From Phycisphaeraceae bacterium (GTDB lineage: Bacteria > Planctomycetota > Phycisphaerae > Phycisphaerales > UBA1924), in assembly GCA_019636555.1 (NCBI GenBank), contig JAHBXH010000001.1:2514928-2578927 (forward strand): a stretch of 64,000 nucleotides of DNA, in the 5' to 3' direction. Of this stretch, positions 44,743 through 54,499 are shown piece by piece (position 1 is the first letter of the stretch; every line of letters begins with the position of its first letter). A program made the translations under genes and the position numbers. Below the pieces are notes generated by a model, which was not told the origin of the DNA, searched no databases, and was given only the letters and a program-made list of their open reading frames with translations.

Positions 44743-45828
44743 ATGTCGCAAAGCAAGAATCTCAATGAATCCCCCGCTTCGGCCGCCGGTTGTTTACCGC
44801 CGCGGGCTGCCAATCACCCGCCGTTGACCTCGAACGATCTCGCGGAACTCATGTCGGCGTTTAACGCCGTCACCGGCCGGCTGCAGGAGACGCACGAGCA
44901 ATTGCGGGGGGAAGTCGCCCGTTTGACGCGCGAATTGACCGAGGCGAATGAACAATTGGCCCGCACCAAGCGGCTGGCGGCGCTCGGTGAGATGGCGGCG
45001 GGGATTGCGCACGAGGTCCGCAATCCGCTCGGCTCGATCTCGCTCTTCGCCCGGATGCTGAAGGACGACCTGTCGGAGCGGCCTGTTCAACAAAAGCTCG
45101 CGGAGAAGATCATCGCCTCCGCCAAGGGCTTAAATGCTGTCGTCGGCGATGTCCTGACGTTCTCTCGCGAATTCCGGGTGCATAAGGAGGAGTCGCTCGC
45201 TTCCGAGATCGTCGACCGGGCACTCGAAGCCTGCCAGAACGACGGCGTTGAAGGCTGGGAAAAGATCGAGATCGTGCGGCACGATCGCAAATCGCCCTTT
45301 ACGGTTTTGCTCGATTCGTCGCTCGCGGTACAGGCAATGACGAACATCATTCGTAACGCCATGGAGGCGATGATCGAGGCGAACGCACCGGAAAAAACTC
45401 TCGCGTTCGAGATCGGAAAGCAAAGCATCGCGGATGCCCAGGGAAAACGCCAACGTTTGATCGGATTCCGCGTGATCGATTCGGGCCCGGGCCTCAGCGA
45501 CGAGGTCTTGCGCAGGATGTTTAATCCCTTTTTCACCACGCGCAAAGCCGGAACTGGACTCGGGTTGGCGATCGTCCACCGGATCATGGACGCGCACGGG
45601 GGACGAGTGATCGCCTCAAACGGACGGGATGGCGGCGCAACCGTGCAGTTGTTGTTTCCGCAAGCGGCGACACGAGCCGGCGGGGATCACCACTCGGGCC
45701 ACGGAAAGGAACGCGCAGAAAGTTCTCGTGCCGAAGCGCTCGGACAGCCGATGGGTGACGTCGAGCAGAATTTGCCGCTCGTTGCCATCGCAGCCGGACC
45801 GGATCGGAGGCTATCCGGGGCTGCGTGA
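44743..45828 (+). CDS. Flagellar sensor histidine kinase (FlrB/FleS-like)
   Basis: The 361-residue cytoplasmic kinase has an N-terminal coiled coil (about 30-77), a dimer/phosphoacceptor helix with AGIAHEVRNPLGSI (His90), the N box (NIIRNAMEAMIEAN) and ATP-binding G boxes (DSGPGLS and TGLGLAIVHRIMDAHGG). It has no transmembrane span. It is coupled to the following sigma-54 response regulator, whose GTG overlaps its stop region (GTGA). Such pairs control middle flagellar genes in Vibrio and Pseudomonas (FlrBC/FleSR); the same role is inferred here. Confidence 0.88.
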   Translation: MSQSKNLNESPASAAGCLPPRAANHPPLTSNDLAELMSAFNAVTGRLQETHEQLRGEVARLTRELTEANEQLARTKRLAALGEMAAGIAHEVRNPLGSISLFARMLKDDLSERPVQQKLAEKIIASAKGLNAVVGDVLTFSREFRVHKEESLASEIVDRALEACQNDGVEGWEKIEIVRHDRKSPFTVLLDSSLAVQAMTNIIRNAMEAMIEANAPEKTLAFEIGKQSIADAQGKRQRLIGFRVIDSGPGLSDEVLRRMFNPFFTTRKAGTGLGLAIVHRIMDAHGGRVIASNGRDGGATVQLLFPQAATRAGGDHHSGHGKERAESSRAEALGQPMGDVEQNLPLVAIAAGPDRRLSGAA

Positions 45829-47378
45829 AAATGTGGCGCGAGAACGACGGAGTCGTGCGCATGCGCAGTGTGCTCGTAGTTGATGACAAGGAACTCATGC
45901 GGGACAGCGTCGGCGGGACGCTCGAGCGCGCCGGCTTTCTCGTGGCGACGGCCATGGATGCCCCAGCCGCGATCCAGCAGATCGCGGCGAAGCGGCCCGA
46001 TGTCGTCGTCACCGACCTCAAGATGCCGGGGATGACCGGCATCGAGCTGCTTGAACGCATCCGGCAAATCGACGACGATCTTCCCGTCGTGCTGATGACG
46101 GCGTTCGGAACGATTGAAACCGCGGTCTCGGCCATCAAGCAGGGCGCCTTCGACTATCTCACCAAGCCCTTCGAGGGTGACGAGCTTGTCATCACGGTCA
46201 AACGCGCCGCCGAACACGGTCGCGTGCTGCGTGAAAACAAGCTCTTGCGGGCCGCGGCGGGGCTGAGCGAGAATTCGCCGGCGATGGAAGGCGCGGAACG
46301 CGCGGGCGGTCCGAATCTGCACGGAGTCGCACGGCTTGTCGGCGATTCCGAGCCAATCCGCAAGCTTCGTGACCAGATCCGCGCAATCGCGGTTTCCCAG
46401 GGAACGATTCTCGTTTCGGGCCCGTCCGGCTCCGGCAAAGAAGTCGTCGCACGAGCGATTCACGAGATGTCGTCCCGCAAGAGCGGACCTTTCCTCGCCG
46501 TCAACTGTGCCGCTCTCTCGGAGAGCCTGCTGGAAAGCGAACTCTTCGGGCACGAGAAGGGCGCATTTACCGGCGCGGACAAGCTCCGCAAGGGCCGATT
46601 CGAACTCGCGGACGGGGGCACTCTGCTGCTGGACGAAGTTTCCGAGGTTTCGCCCCGCATTCAGGCGAAACTGCTGCGAGTGTTGCAGGAGCGAACGTTC
46701 GAGCGCGTCGGGAGCAGCCTTTCGATCGGCGTCGATGTGCGCGTGATCGCGACGAGCAACCGCGACATGACCGCCGCGGTCGCCGCCGGAGAGTTCAGGC
46801 AGGACTTGTTTTTCCGGCTGAACGTGCTGCCGGTTCAGGTTCCCCCGCTCGCCGAGCGCGTAAGCGACGTCGGCGCTTTGGCGAATCACTTTGTTTCGAT
46901 CGTCTGCAAGCGCGAGGGACGCGCGTGCCTCAAGCTCAGCCCGGAAGCCGTTCGTCTGCTCCAGGGATACGCGTGGCCAGGAAATGTGCGTGAGCTGCAG
47001 AACATCTGCGAGCGCGCGGTGGTACTGCTCAGCCGTGGCGACACCGACGAGCCGGTTACGGTCGGGCCGGAATCGCTCCATTCCTGGCTCAATGCCACGC
47101 CGGTTCGTGCGACGCCTCTGACGAATATCGGGGCGCCACCGGCCACCGCCCACATTCCCCCGGCCGCACAAGTCGAAGGAAAACCCACCGGTTCCAGCGG
47201 GCTCTCTTCCGTGATCCGCACGCTCGAAGAACTCGAACGCGAAGCGATCATCGAGGCTCTCCACAAGTTCAACGGTCACCGGCAAAGAACCGCGAGCGCC
47301 CTGGGAATTGGCGTTCGGACGCTCGGTCTGAAACTGAAGAAGTGGAAAGAGTTGCGCCTGGTCGAGGCAACGCTCTAG
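45825..47378 (+). CDS. Sigma-54-dependent response regulator (FlrC/FleR-like)
   Basis: The 517-residue activator has a receiver domain (about 14-130; phosphoacceptor Asp64 in VTDLKMPG), an AAA+ domain with Walker [12 protein letters not shown] (about 200-207), the GAFTGA loop that contacts sigma-54 ([12 protein letters not shown], about 245), and a C-terminal Fis-type helix-turn-helix ([21 protein letters not shown]). The start is GTG 45825 overlapping the kinase gene; an ATG at 45861 (MRSVLVVDD) is an alternative. It is followed by flgB after 66 bases. I did not find a clear -24/-12 promoter upstream of the following flagellar genes. Confidence 0.9.
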   Translation: MKMWRENDGVVRMRSVLVVDDKELMRDSVGGTLERAGFLVATAMDAPAAIQQIAAKRPDVVVTDLKMPGMTGIELLERIRQIDDDLPVVLMTAFGTIETAVSAIKQGAFDYLTKPFEGDELVITVKRAAEHGRVLRENKLLRAAAGLSENSPAMEGAERAGGPNLHGVARLVGDSEPIRKLRDQIRAIAVSQGTILVSGPSGSGKEVVARAIHEMSSRKSGPFLAVNCAALSESLLESELFGHEKGAFTGADKLRKGRFELADGGTLLLDEVSEVSPRIQAKLLRVLQERTFERVGSSLSIGVDVRVIATSNRDMTAAVAAGEFRQDLFFRLNVLPVQVPPLAERVSDVGALANHFVSIVCKREGRACLKLSPEAVRLLQGYAWPGNVRELQNICERAVVLLSRGDTDEPVTVGPESLHSWLNATPVRATPLTNIGAPPATAHIPPAAQVEGKPTGSSGLSSVIRTLEELEREAIIEALHKFNGHRQRTASALGIGVRTLGLKLKKWKELRLVEATL

Positions 47379-47444
47379 TTCACCGGGTCCAGTGAATCAA
47401 AGCCTGTCGCGTTCGGCAATCGTTGATTGCAGCGAGGGAATCAG

Positions 47445-47894
47445 GTGCTGACGGATCTCACCAACTCCGGCGCTATTCCGACTCTCTCGGCGGCCCTGCG
47501 CTTCGCCAGCGAGCGCCAGAAACTCATCGCACACAACATCGCCAATGTCGAGACGCCGAACTTCATTCAGCGCAACGTGCCGGTTTCCGAGTTTCAACGG
47601 GCACTTTCAGAAGCCGTGGAAAACCGACGGAGGCAAACCGGGGGAGAATCCGGGCCACTCGTTCTGCGGAATTCCGGCTCGATTGAAACTCGAGCGGACG
47701 GCACGATCGAACTCAGCCCGGAACGATCTTCGACATCGTCTGAGGGCGGCGTGCTTTTTCATGACAGGAACAATCGCGATCTCGAGCGTCTGATGCAGGA
47801 CTCCGTTGAAAACGCGGCGTTCTACCGCATGAACGTGGATCTGCTCCGAACCAGATTCGACATTCTCAAGTCGGCGATTGCGCAGCGACCCTGA
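47445..47894 (+). CDS. flgB: Flagellar basal-body rod protein FlgB
   Basis: FlgB is a proximal rod component. The protein opens TLSAALRFASERQKLIAHNIANVETPNF, the family's flagellar rod motif (NIANxxTP), and ends in a C-terminal helix with LMQDSVENAAFYRMNVDLLR and FDILKSAIAQRP. Length is 149 residues, normal. The GTG at 47445 is preferred; a TTG at 47427 would add six residues. It is the first structural gene after the regulator. Confidence 0.9.
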   Translation: MLTDLTNSGAIPTLSAALRFASERQKLIAHNIANVETPNFIQRNVPVSEFQRALSEAVENRRRQTGGESGPLVLRNSGSIETRADGTIELSPERSSTSSEGGVLFHDRNNRDLERLMQDSVENAAFYRMNVDLLRTRFDILKSAIAQRP

Positions 47895-47999
47895 ATATCG
47901 ACTCAAGAGCAATTCGGCACGCCGATTGCCTGATAAGCCGCTCTGAGCGAACGCGACGGGGTTGTGAGGCGGAGTCGAAGACAGCAGGGAGCGTGAACG

Positions 48000-48428
48000 A
48001 TGTACGGCGCCTTGGATATTTCAACGAGCGGAATGATGGCCCAGCGGGCGCGGATGGCGGCGATCGCGGCCAACATCGCCAACCGATCCACCATTCTCGA
48101 CGACAAGGGCAACCTGAATCCGTATCGAGCTCGGAAAGTCGTTTTCGCCCCGGGCGACCCACAGGCGAGCACCCCCGAAGGACGCCTTCTGGGCGTGCAT
48201 GTCGCGGCAATCGAGCTCGATCAGGGCGAATTCAACTACCGCTGGGACCCGACGAATCCCTACGCCATCCAGAAGGGCGATAAGCGTGGCTACGTTCCGG
48301 AGCCAAACGTCAATCCAGTGGTCGAGCAGTTGAACGCCATGGAGGCTGCCCGGGCTTATGAAGCGAACATCGTTTCCGCCGAAACAACCAAGCAGATGAT
48401 GGCCCAGGCACTCCGTCTGCTAGCGTGA
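48000..48428 (+). CDS. flgC: Flagellar basal-body rod protein FlgC
   Basis: FlgC is a rod protein that joins FlgB. It opens MYGALDISTSGMMAQRARMAAIAANIANRST, which is the expected rod motif with ANIAN, and has the FlgC block GYVPEPNVNPVVEQLNAMEAARAYEANI with the C-terminal helix STVSAETTKQMMAQALRLL-like end. Length is 142 residues. It starts at an ATG 105 bases after flgB. Confidence 0.92.
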   Translation: MYGALDISTSGMMAQRARMAAIAANIANRSTILDDKGNLNPYRARKVVFAPGDPQASTPEGRLLGVHVAAIELDQGEFNYRWDPTNPYAIQKGDKRGYVPEPNVNPVVEQLNAMEAARAYEANIVSAETTKQMMAQALRLLA

Positions 48429-48563
48429 GCTATCGGGCGATTCTTCTGAGCCCGACTTCGGCGCGGGATTTGCGGTAGGAAGACCGAATCAAGCGATGGA
48501 GGCGTCGCGGTAACATCAGCCGGGTAGCGCGGGAAGGAGCCCGACGCACCGGAATGAAGAGGC

Positions 48564-48878
48564 ATGAGAATGGCTGATCCGCTGGGATTTATTTCGGGTT
48601 CGCAGCCGGTGCGACCCTCCTTCTTGCAGGGTGGAGCTTCGACGTCGGCATCCGACGGCGCATCGTTCAAAGATGCCTTGATCAGCAACATCAAGCGGGT
48701 GGATGACCTGCAGCAGCAAGCCAATCGAGCGATGGAGGACATCGCAACCGGCAAACGCGACGATCTCGAAGGCGTCATCCTCGCGACACAGCAAGCGGAT
48801 TCCGCTTTCCGAATGCTTCAGGCTGTGCGAAACCGCGTGATGGAAGCCTACGACGAGCTGAAACAGACGCGAGTCTGA
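48564..48878 (+). CDS. fliE: Flagellar hook-basal body complex protein FliE
   Basis: FliE links the MS ring to the rod. The 104-residue protein has a disordered N-terminus (to about residue 30) and two helices with SFKDALISNIKRVDDLQQQANRAM and DDLEGVILATQQADSAFRMLQAVRNRVMEAYDEL, the FliE C-terminal signature. It follows flgC after 135 bases and precedes fliF by 200 bases, an interval in which I see no gene. Confidence 0.88.
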   Translation: MRMADPLGFISGSQPVRPSFLQGGASTSASDGASFKDALISNIKRVDDLQQQANRAMEDIATGKRDDLEGVILATQQADSAFRMLQAVRNRVMEAYDELKQTRV

Positions 48879-49078
48879 TCCGCCTGACTTGGCTGGTCCT
48901 GGCATCGCGCAGAATCAGCGCATGCCCAGCGCATGAATGACGCGCCGAGAGTGCGCACGTTTTCAAGCGCGGGCCGTCCGGCTGCCGAATGACTGGCTGC
49001 GAACGCGCTACCGGACACGAGCCGGCGGCGGTCGCCACAGCGCAGGATGCGATGTGAATCGGCAGGAGGCCCCGGGAC

Positions 49079-50842
49079 GTGGATCAGCTTCGCAAAACGC
49101 TCGCGACGATCCAGAAGTATCTCGGTCAGCTCACGCTCACCCACAAATTGCTCGTCGCCCTCGTCGCCGTCATCGCGGTGATGTCGCTGCTACTCGTGTG
49201 GTCGTGGTCGGCCAAACAGGAGTACGCGGAATTCCTGCCACGCGCGTCCGATGTCGAGCAAGCCAAGGCGGCCCAGTGGCTCCGCAACCACGACGTCTCC
49301 CCGGAGATGAAGGGCACGCATCCGTGGGTGCCCGCGGCAAGACAGCACGAACTCTTCTCCCGCTATGCCGAGGCGGGAAACCTGCCGCAGGATACCTCGA
49401 TGCTCTTCCAGGGAATGCTGGAGAAGCAAACGTGGTATTCGACCCGACAACAAAACGAGCAAACGTACAACCTGGCGCTCCAGAACGAACTCGCCTCGGT
49501 GATCTCGAAGTTCAACGGGATTTCCAAGGCGATGGTAATCATCGACGCGCCGGAGAGGCAGGGGTTGGGCGCCGGATCGCGCAAGCCAACAGCTTCCGCG
49601 ACGGTCTTTGCGCAGGGGAAGAACGGACTCGATCAGGCGACTGTGGATGCGATCGCGGGCCTGATCGCCAGCAGCAAGGCGGGGCTGCTCATTGAAAACG
49701 TTCGCGTCATCGACGGCAACATGCGCAGGCAGCGACGGGCGACGTCTCAGGAAGATCAGGCGGCGGGCAACTACCTCGAAGACGTGACAAAGTGGGAAAA
49801 CGCGACACGCGAAAAACTGGTCAACTTTCTCTCGTACATCCCTGAAGTCATGGTCGCCGTCACCGCCCAGATCGACAACACAAGGTTGAACCGGACGCGC
49901 GAAGAGTTCCTCCCGAAAGACAGCGGGACGATTTCACTGATCAAGCGCGAGCGCGGTTCGTCGCAGACGCAAGCCGGCGCGGCGCCCGGGGGTGAAGTCG
50001 GCATCCGCTCCAATGTCGGCATGGACGTCAACTCGACGGGAGCCGGCGCCGCCGCCGGGAGCAGCATCAAGGAAGACGAGAGCGAATTCTTGAACTTTCC
50101 CGGCCGCGTCCAGGATCAGATCATCGACAACAAGGGTCGCCCCTCGATGGTCGCGGTATCGGTCAATGTTCCGCGTGCTTTCGTTGCATCGCAGATCCCT
50201 GCGGTCGCGAGCGCCTCGACTCCTTCGGGTGGCGCAGATGCCGCCAAAGGGCCGTCGGACGAGCAACTCCGCGACAAGTTTGAGAAGGACATCAAACCGA
50301 AAATCATCGAGAGCATCGTCCCCCATGTGAAGGCGATGATCGCCTCGGAGAACCCGGGCTTGAGCGCTGAGGAGCTGAACAAGCTGCTCCTCGCGCAGGT
50401 CAGCGTCGCGATGATTCCGCTCGATATTTCCGGCTTGACCATCGGCTCTCCCTCGATGCCCGGAGCGGGCAGCGGATCGGGTGCGGGCAACGGCGGGTCC
50501 TCGGGTCTCCCGTTCGGCTTGAGCACCCCGATGATTGAGAACATCGCGCTCGGCGGCATGGCATTGCTCGCGATGGGCATGATGATCATCATGGTGAAGC
50601 GCGCCAGCGGCGGCGCCTCGATCCCGTCACCCGAAGAAATTGTCGGCCTGCCTCCGGCGCTCGCGACAAAGAACGATCTCATCGGAGAGGCCGACGAAAG
50701 CGACGCTCCGATGATGGGTATCGAGGTCGACGACGCCGAGATTCGAACGGGCAAGATGCTCGATCAGGTGACGGACTGGGTGAAGGGAAGCCCGGATGGT
50801 GCCGCGAAACTGTTGAACAGGTGGATCGCCACGGAGCTCTGA
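49079..50842 (+). CDS. fliF: Flagellar MS-ring protein FliF
   Basis: The 587-residue protein forms the MS ring. It has an N-terminal span (LLVALVAVIAVMSLLLVWSW, about 22-41), a periplasmic part with VYARVIIDAP-like sequence (AMVIIDAPERQGLG), VDAIAGLIASSKAGLLIENVRVID (the ring-building motif region), a low-complexity Gly/Ser segment near residues 455-475, and a second span (LGGMALLAMGMMIIMV, about 487-502). The C-terminal tail ends in QVTDWVKGSPDGAAKLLNRWI, the FliG-binding region. The GTG start has an aggagg ribosome site. Confidence 0.93.
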   Translation: MDQLRKTLATIQKYLGQLTLTHKLLVALVAVIAVMSLLLVWSWSAKQEYAEFLPRASDVEQAKAAQWLRNHDVSPEMKGTHPWVPAARQHELFSRYAEAGNLPQDTSMLFQGMLEKQTWYSTRQQNEQTYNLALQNELASVISKFNGISKAMVIIDAPERQGLGAGSRKPTASATVFAQGKNGLDQATVDAIAGLIASSKAGLLIENVRVIDGNMRRQRRATSQEDQAAGNYLEDVTKWENATREKLVNFLSYIPEVMVAVTAQIDNTRLNRTREEFLPKDSGTISLIKRERGSSQTQAGAAPGGEVGIRSNVGMDVNSTGAGAAAGSSIKEDESEFLNFPGRVQDQIIDNKGRPSMVAVSVNVPRAFVASQIPAVASASTPSGGADAAKGPSDEQLRDKFEKDIKPKIIESIVPHVKAMIASENPGLSAEELNKLLLAQVSVAMIPLDISGLTIGSPSMPGAGSGSGAGNGGSSGLPFGLSTPMIENIALGGMALLAMGMMIIMVKRASGGASIPSPEEIVGLPPALATKNDLIGEADESDAPMMGIEVDDAEIRTGKMLDQVTDWVKGSPDGAAKLLNRWIATEL

Positions 50843-50849
50843 GGACCGA

Positions 50850-51899
50850 GTGAAACAAATGCCGCGCAAGCCGCACGAGAAACTACCGGACAGCATCGAG
50901 GACGTTGAAGGCGTCACGAAGGCTGCCGTCTTGCTTCTTGCGCTCGGGCCCGACCAGGCGGCTTCGGTGCTGAAGTCGATGGCTCCCGAGACCGTCGAAG
51001 AAGTGACGAGGGAACTGGCCAGCCTGGGACGTGTGCCCAAGCGCCTCCAGAATCAGGTTATCGAAGAGTTCTACAACATCTCGATCGCGAGCCAATACGC
51101 GACCGAGGGAAATCTCGATTACGCCAAGAGCGTGCTCCAGAATTCGCTCGACCCCAAGCAAGCAGAACGCGTGCTCGCCCAGATTCAAACGCAGGTACAG
51201 AAGACTCCATTTAGTTTTCTGCAGCGTGCGGAGAGCGAAAACCTGCTGACGTTCATCCAGGATGAACATCCGCAGACCATCGCACTGATCGTGTGCCACC
51301 TCGCGCACCACAAAGCCGCGGAGATCCTGGGCGGACTTCCGCTCCAGAAGCAGATCGAAGTCATCAAACGCATCGCGAACATGGAGCAGACCAACCCCGA
51401 GGTCATCCGCGAAGTGGAGAAAGGACTCGAGAGCCGCCTCGCCAACATGCTCGTCCAGAGCATGGAAAAGGCGGGTGGCGTGCCGACGGTTTCGGAGATC
51501 CTCAACTTGGCCGATCGCGCCACCGAGAAGGCGATTCTGGAAGGCCTCGAGGCGGAAGACCCCGATCTTGTCGAGCAGATCCGGCGACTGATGTTCGTCT
51601 TCGAAGACATCAAGATGGTGAACGACAAGGGAATCCAGGCGGTTCTCAAGGAAGTCGAGAACGACGAGTTGGCGCTCGCGCTCAAGACCGCAAGCCAGGA
51701 TCTGCAGGACAAGATCTTCAAGAACATGTCGGAACGCGCCGCCCAACTTGTGCGGGAGGACATCCAGTTCATGGGGCCGGTCAAGGTCAGCGACGTCGAA
51801 GCGGCGCAGCAGCGCATCGTGGACATCGTCCGGCGCCTCGAAGAAGCGGGAGAAGTCGTCATCCAGGGTCGCGGAGGCGATGCGGAATTGGTGGTCTAG
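50850..51899 (+). CDS. fliG: Flagellar motor switch protein FliG
   Basis: FliG carries torque from the stator to the rotor. The N-terminal half has AAVLLLALGPDQAASVLKSM and the middle domain LLTFIQDEHPQTIALIVCHL (EHPQ motif), followed by the C-terminal domain MFVFEDIKMVNDKGIQAVLKEVENDELALALKTAS with charged residues for stator contact. The block ALKTASQDLQDKIFKNMSERA is canonical. Length is 349 residues. The start is GTG 50850, seven bases after fliF; a nearby ATG at 50862 is possible. Confidence 0.95.
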   Translation: MKQMPRKPHEKLPDSIEDVEGVTKAAVLLLALGPDQAASVLKSMAPETVEEVTRELASLGRVPKRLQNQVIEEFYNISIASQYATEGNLDYAKSVLQNSLDPKQAERVLAQIQTQVQKTPFSFLQRAESENLLTFIQDEHPQTIALIVCHLAHHKAAEILGGLPLQKQIEVIKRIANMEQTNPEVIREVEKGLESRLANMLVQSMEKAGGVPTVSEILNLADRATEKAILEGLEAEDPDLVEQIRRLMFVFEDIKMVNDKGIQAVLKEVENDELALALKTASQDLQDKIFKNMSERAAQLVREDIQFMGPVKVSDVEAAQQRIVDIVRRLEEAGEVVIQGRGGDAELVV

Positions 51900-51923
51900 G
51901 CCCAAACGCAAGCAGATTGACTC

Positions 51924-52667
51924 ATGGCGCTCATTCGTCAGACGGAAAAGTCCAGTCCGCTTGCAGACGCGATTGTGTACCGTCTCGGCGATCTCGTCCG
52001 CGAGGGTACCGCGCTGCGCGAGCAAACATCACGTCAGGTAGCGACGATGCTGGCGGAAGCGCGAGCCGAACGAGAACGCCTGATCGCCGACGGCCGCGAA
52101 GAAGGCCTTCGGCTGGGGCGGGAACAGGGATACCGAGAAGGATTCGCCAAAGGCGAAGAAGCGGGAAGAGCTCAGGCGATCTCGCAGACTTCTTCGCAAC
52201 TCTCCACGCTTCTCGCCGGATGGAACAAGGCTCTCGACGAATTCGAGAGGGGTCGCGACACGCTGCTTCTGGAGGCACGCACCGAAGTGATCCGGCTCGC
52301 TATCGAAATCGCTCGCGCCGTGGTCAAGCGCGATATCGAATTCCGTCCCGAGTTGGTTGTTTCGCAAGCGGAATCCGCACTTCAAATGATCGCACGCCCC
52401 TCCCGGGTCCGACTCTGCGTGCACCCGCAGGATCGGCAATTGCTCGAAGTTGCGCTCCCGGGATTGCTCGCACGCTGCGCCAACGCAACGCACATTGAGC
52501 TAGAAGACAACGCCGCGGCGGAGCGCGGCTCGTGTACCGCGCGAACCGCGGGCGGCGAGGTCGATGCGAGCATCTCGGTTCAATTGGACAGGATCGTCCA
52601 GGGCATCGTGCCCTCGAACTCGACGAGAGAACCGGCGCCGGACAGGCCCACCGAGGGCGGATCGTGA
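51924..52667 (+). CDS. fliH: Flagellar export ATPase regulator FliH
   Basis: FliH binds FliI and links it to the C ring. The 247-residue protein has a helical N-terminal part (about 35-75) with REGTALREQTSRQVATMLAEA and a long run of charged helices with a GREEGLRLGREQGYREGF motif, typical of FliH glycine repeats. The C-terminal domain (about 115-225) resembles the V-type ATPase E subunit (AIEIARAVVKRDIEFRPELV). The gene ends in a GTGA overlap with fliI. Confidence 0.85.
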   Translation: MALIRQTEKSSPLADAIVYRLGDLVREGTALREQTSRQVATMLAEARAERERLIADGREEGLRLGREQGYREGFAKGEEAGRAQAISQTSSQLSTLLAGWNKALDEFERGRDTLLLEARTEVIRLAIEIARAVVKRDIEFRPELVVSQAESALQMIARPSRVRLCVHPQDRQLLEVALPGLLARCANATHIELEDNAAAERGSCTARTAGGEVDASISVQLDRIVQGIVPSNSTREPAPDRPTEGGS

Positions 52668-54031
52668 CAACGCTCTCGAGCGCCATCGCAACAGTTCGGC
52701 GCATGCAGCCGCTATTGGTCAAGGGAAGCGTCGCCGCGGTGCGAGGCATGACCGTTCTTGTCGAGGACCTGCCCGTTCCGGTCGGATCGATGGTTTCCAT
52801 TCGTTCAAGCGCCGGCTCGCGAACGAATCCCATCCCCGGAGAAGTTGTCGGTTTCACAAAAGATCACGCGGTGATCATGCTGCTCGGGCAAACGGGCGGG
52901 ATTTGCGCCGGGGACAGAGCCCACGCGGAGCAATCTTCTCCCACCGTCGGGGCAAGTCGTTTCATGCTCGGTCGCGTGATCGACGGGCTCGGGCGCCCGA
53001 TCGACGGCGGGCCGACAATCCGCGATGCACATCCGGTCTTGCTCAGTCCCGATCCCGTTTCCCCGATGAGGCGTCAGAGAATCAGCCGCGCGCTGGCGAC
53101 CGGAGTTCGCGCGATGGACATCATGACAACGCTCGGGCGCGGACAGCGTCTGGGCATCTTCGCCGGTCCTGGCGTCGGCAAGAGCACGCTGCTCGGAACA
53201 ATCGCCAAGCGCACCGCAGCGGACGTGAACGTCATCGCGTTGATTGGAGAGCGCGGCAGAGAGGTCAAGGACTTCATCGAGCACTCGCTCGGCCCGGAAG
53301 GTCTTGCGAGAAGCGTGGTCGTCGTGGCGACCGGCGATGAATCCCCGTTGCTGCGCCTGCGCGCCGCGAAGCTCGCCTGCGCCGCCGCCGAGTTTTTCCG
53401 CGACCTCGGGAAAGATGTCCTGCTGATGATGGATTCGATTACTCGGTTCGCGCACGCACAAAGGCAGATTGGGCTTTCGGTCGGCGAACCACCCGCGACC
53501 AAAGGGTACACGCCAAGTGTCTTTGCGGCGCTCGCGGGATTGCTCGAGCGCGCGGGTACGCTGCAAAGCGGCGGCTCGATCACCGGGTTGTACACGATTC
53601 TTGTTGAAGGCGACGACATGACCGAGCCGGTCTCGGACGCGGCGAGGGGTATTCTCGACGGCCATGTCATTTTGTCACGCAAGCTCGCCCAGAAGGCGCA
53701 CTACCCGGCGATCGATGTTCTCGATTCCGTGAGCCGAGTGGCGGACGACGTGACCGAACCGGTCCATCAGCATGCCCGCCGGCAGATCCTCCGCCTCCTC
53801 GCCGTGTACCGCGAAGTCGAAGACCTGGTGCAAATCGGCGCATATGCGCGTGGTTCGAACCCCGAAGCGGATGTCGCCATCGAGATGTATCCGGCGATTA
53901 CCGACGTGCTCCGTCAGAGTTCATCAGATTCGCCGACTTTTGAGCAAGCCAAGTCGGCGCTGCTGCGTCTTTCGGACCAGGCAAACGCTGTTGCTTCTCG
54001 ATTGGCAAAGTCTCGACCCCGCACCGCATGA
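52664..54031 (+). CDS. fliI: Flagellum-specific ATPase FliI
   Basis: FliI is the ATPase of the flagellar export apparatus, related to F1 beta. Walker A is GPGVGKSTLLG near residue 168-176, Walker B is DVLLMMDSITRFAHAQRQIGLSVGEPPATKGY, and the catalytic Glu is in ALIGERGREVKDFIE. The C-terminal domain reads YREVEDLVQIGAYARGSNPE. I use the GTG at 52664 (MTTLSSAI), which overlaps the fliH stop. Length is 455 residues, normal for FliI. Confidence 0.95.
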   Translation: MTTLSSAIATVRRMQPLLVKGSVAAVRGMTVLVEDLPVPVGSMVSIRSSAGSRTNPIPGEVVGFTKDHAVIMLLGQTGGICAGDRAHAEQSSPTVGASRFMLGRVIDGLGRPIDGGPTIRDAHPVLLSPDPVSPMRRQRISRALATGVRAMDIMTTLGRGQRLGIFAGPGVGKSTLLGTIAKRTAADVNVIALIGERGREVKDFIEHSLGPEGLARSVVVVATGDESPLLRLRAAKLACAAAEFFRDLGKDVLLMMDSITRFAHAQRQIGLSVGEPPATKGYTPSVFAALAGLLERAGTLQSGGSITGLYTILVEGDDMTEPVSDAARGILDGHVILSRKLAQKAHYPAIDVLDSVSRVADDVTEPVHQHARRQILRLLAVYREVEDLVQIGAYARGSNPEADVAIEMYPAITDVLRQSSSDSPTFEQAKSALLRLSDQANAVASRLAKSRPRTA

Positions 54032-54040
54032 GGATGACCC

Positions 54041-54499
54041 GTGGCGAAGTTCCGATTTGAGCTCGAAGCGGTCTTCAAGCAGCGGCTCGCCGTCGAACGC
54101 CAGAAGCAGCTCGCACTCGGAGAACTCGAGCGGGTCCGCCTCGGGCTGGAAGAAAGACTGCGGGGATTTCACGCATCGCTGGTCGGTGAAAAGCAGGACC
54201 TTCGCCACGCGCTGCAGCCCGGACGCACGCTCGATCCCGGAGGAGTCCGTATGCAGGCGAACATGTCCCTTCATTTCGTCTCGCTCGCGCAGCAGACCGT
54301 TTACCAGCTCGCGGTGCTGCACCGAAAGCTCGAAACCGCTCGAAAGGACCTGCTCACCGCGACCACGAGGCGCAAAGCGGTGGAAAAGCTCAAGGAGCGC
54401 CGATATGAGGCATGGATGGCGGCGGAGACGGCAAGAGAGGCTGCCGCTTTGGATGAAATAGGCGTCATGGGATTCGCCGCGAGGCAGGAACAAGAGTGA
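54041..54499 (+). CDS. fliJ: Flagellar export protein FliJ
   Basis: The 152-residue protein is almost entirely coiled coil (KFRFELEAVFKQRLAVERQK then VRLGLEERLRGFH, and KLETARKDLLTATTRRKAVEKLKERR), the FliJ layout. FliJ binds FliI and the export gate. The start is GTG 54041, nine bases after fliI. It overlaps the next gene by four bases. Confidence 0.8.
   Translation: MAKFRFELEAVFKQRLAVERQKQLALGELERVRLGLEERLRGFHASLVGEKQDLRHALQPGRTLDPGGVRMQANMSLHFVSLAQQTVYQLAVLHRKLETARKDLLTATTRRKAVEKLKERRYEAWMAAETAREAAALDEIGVMGFAARQEQE

Noticed and set aside
42540..44813. Very long minus-strand reading frame of about 757 codons opposite the TPR gene
   Set aside because: It mirrors the TPR gene with the high-GC codon bias. 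Its protein is rich in Arg, Cys, Pro and Ser with no fold, while the plus-strand protein has clear repeats and a membrane anchor.
45687..47285. Minus-strand frame of 532 codons opposite the response regulator
   Set aside because: No domain is visible, whereas the plus strand carries receiver, AAA+ and HTH parts.
47379..49078. Search for -24/-12 (sigma-54) promoters upstream of flgB, flgC, fliE and fliF
   Set aside because: I looked for TGGCAC-N5-TTGC-like sites by eye and found none that I would defend. The presence of a sigma-54 activator suggests they exist, so a proper pattern search is still needed.
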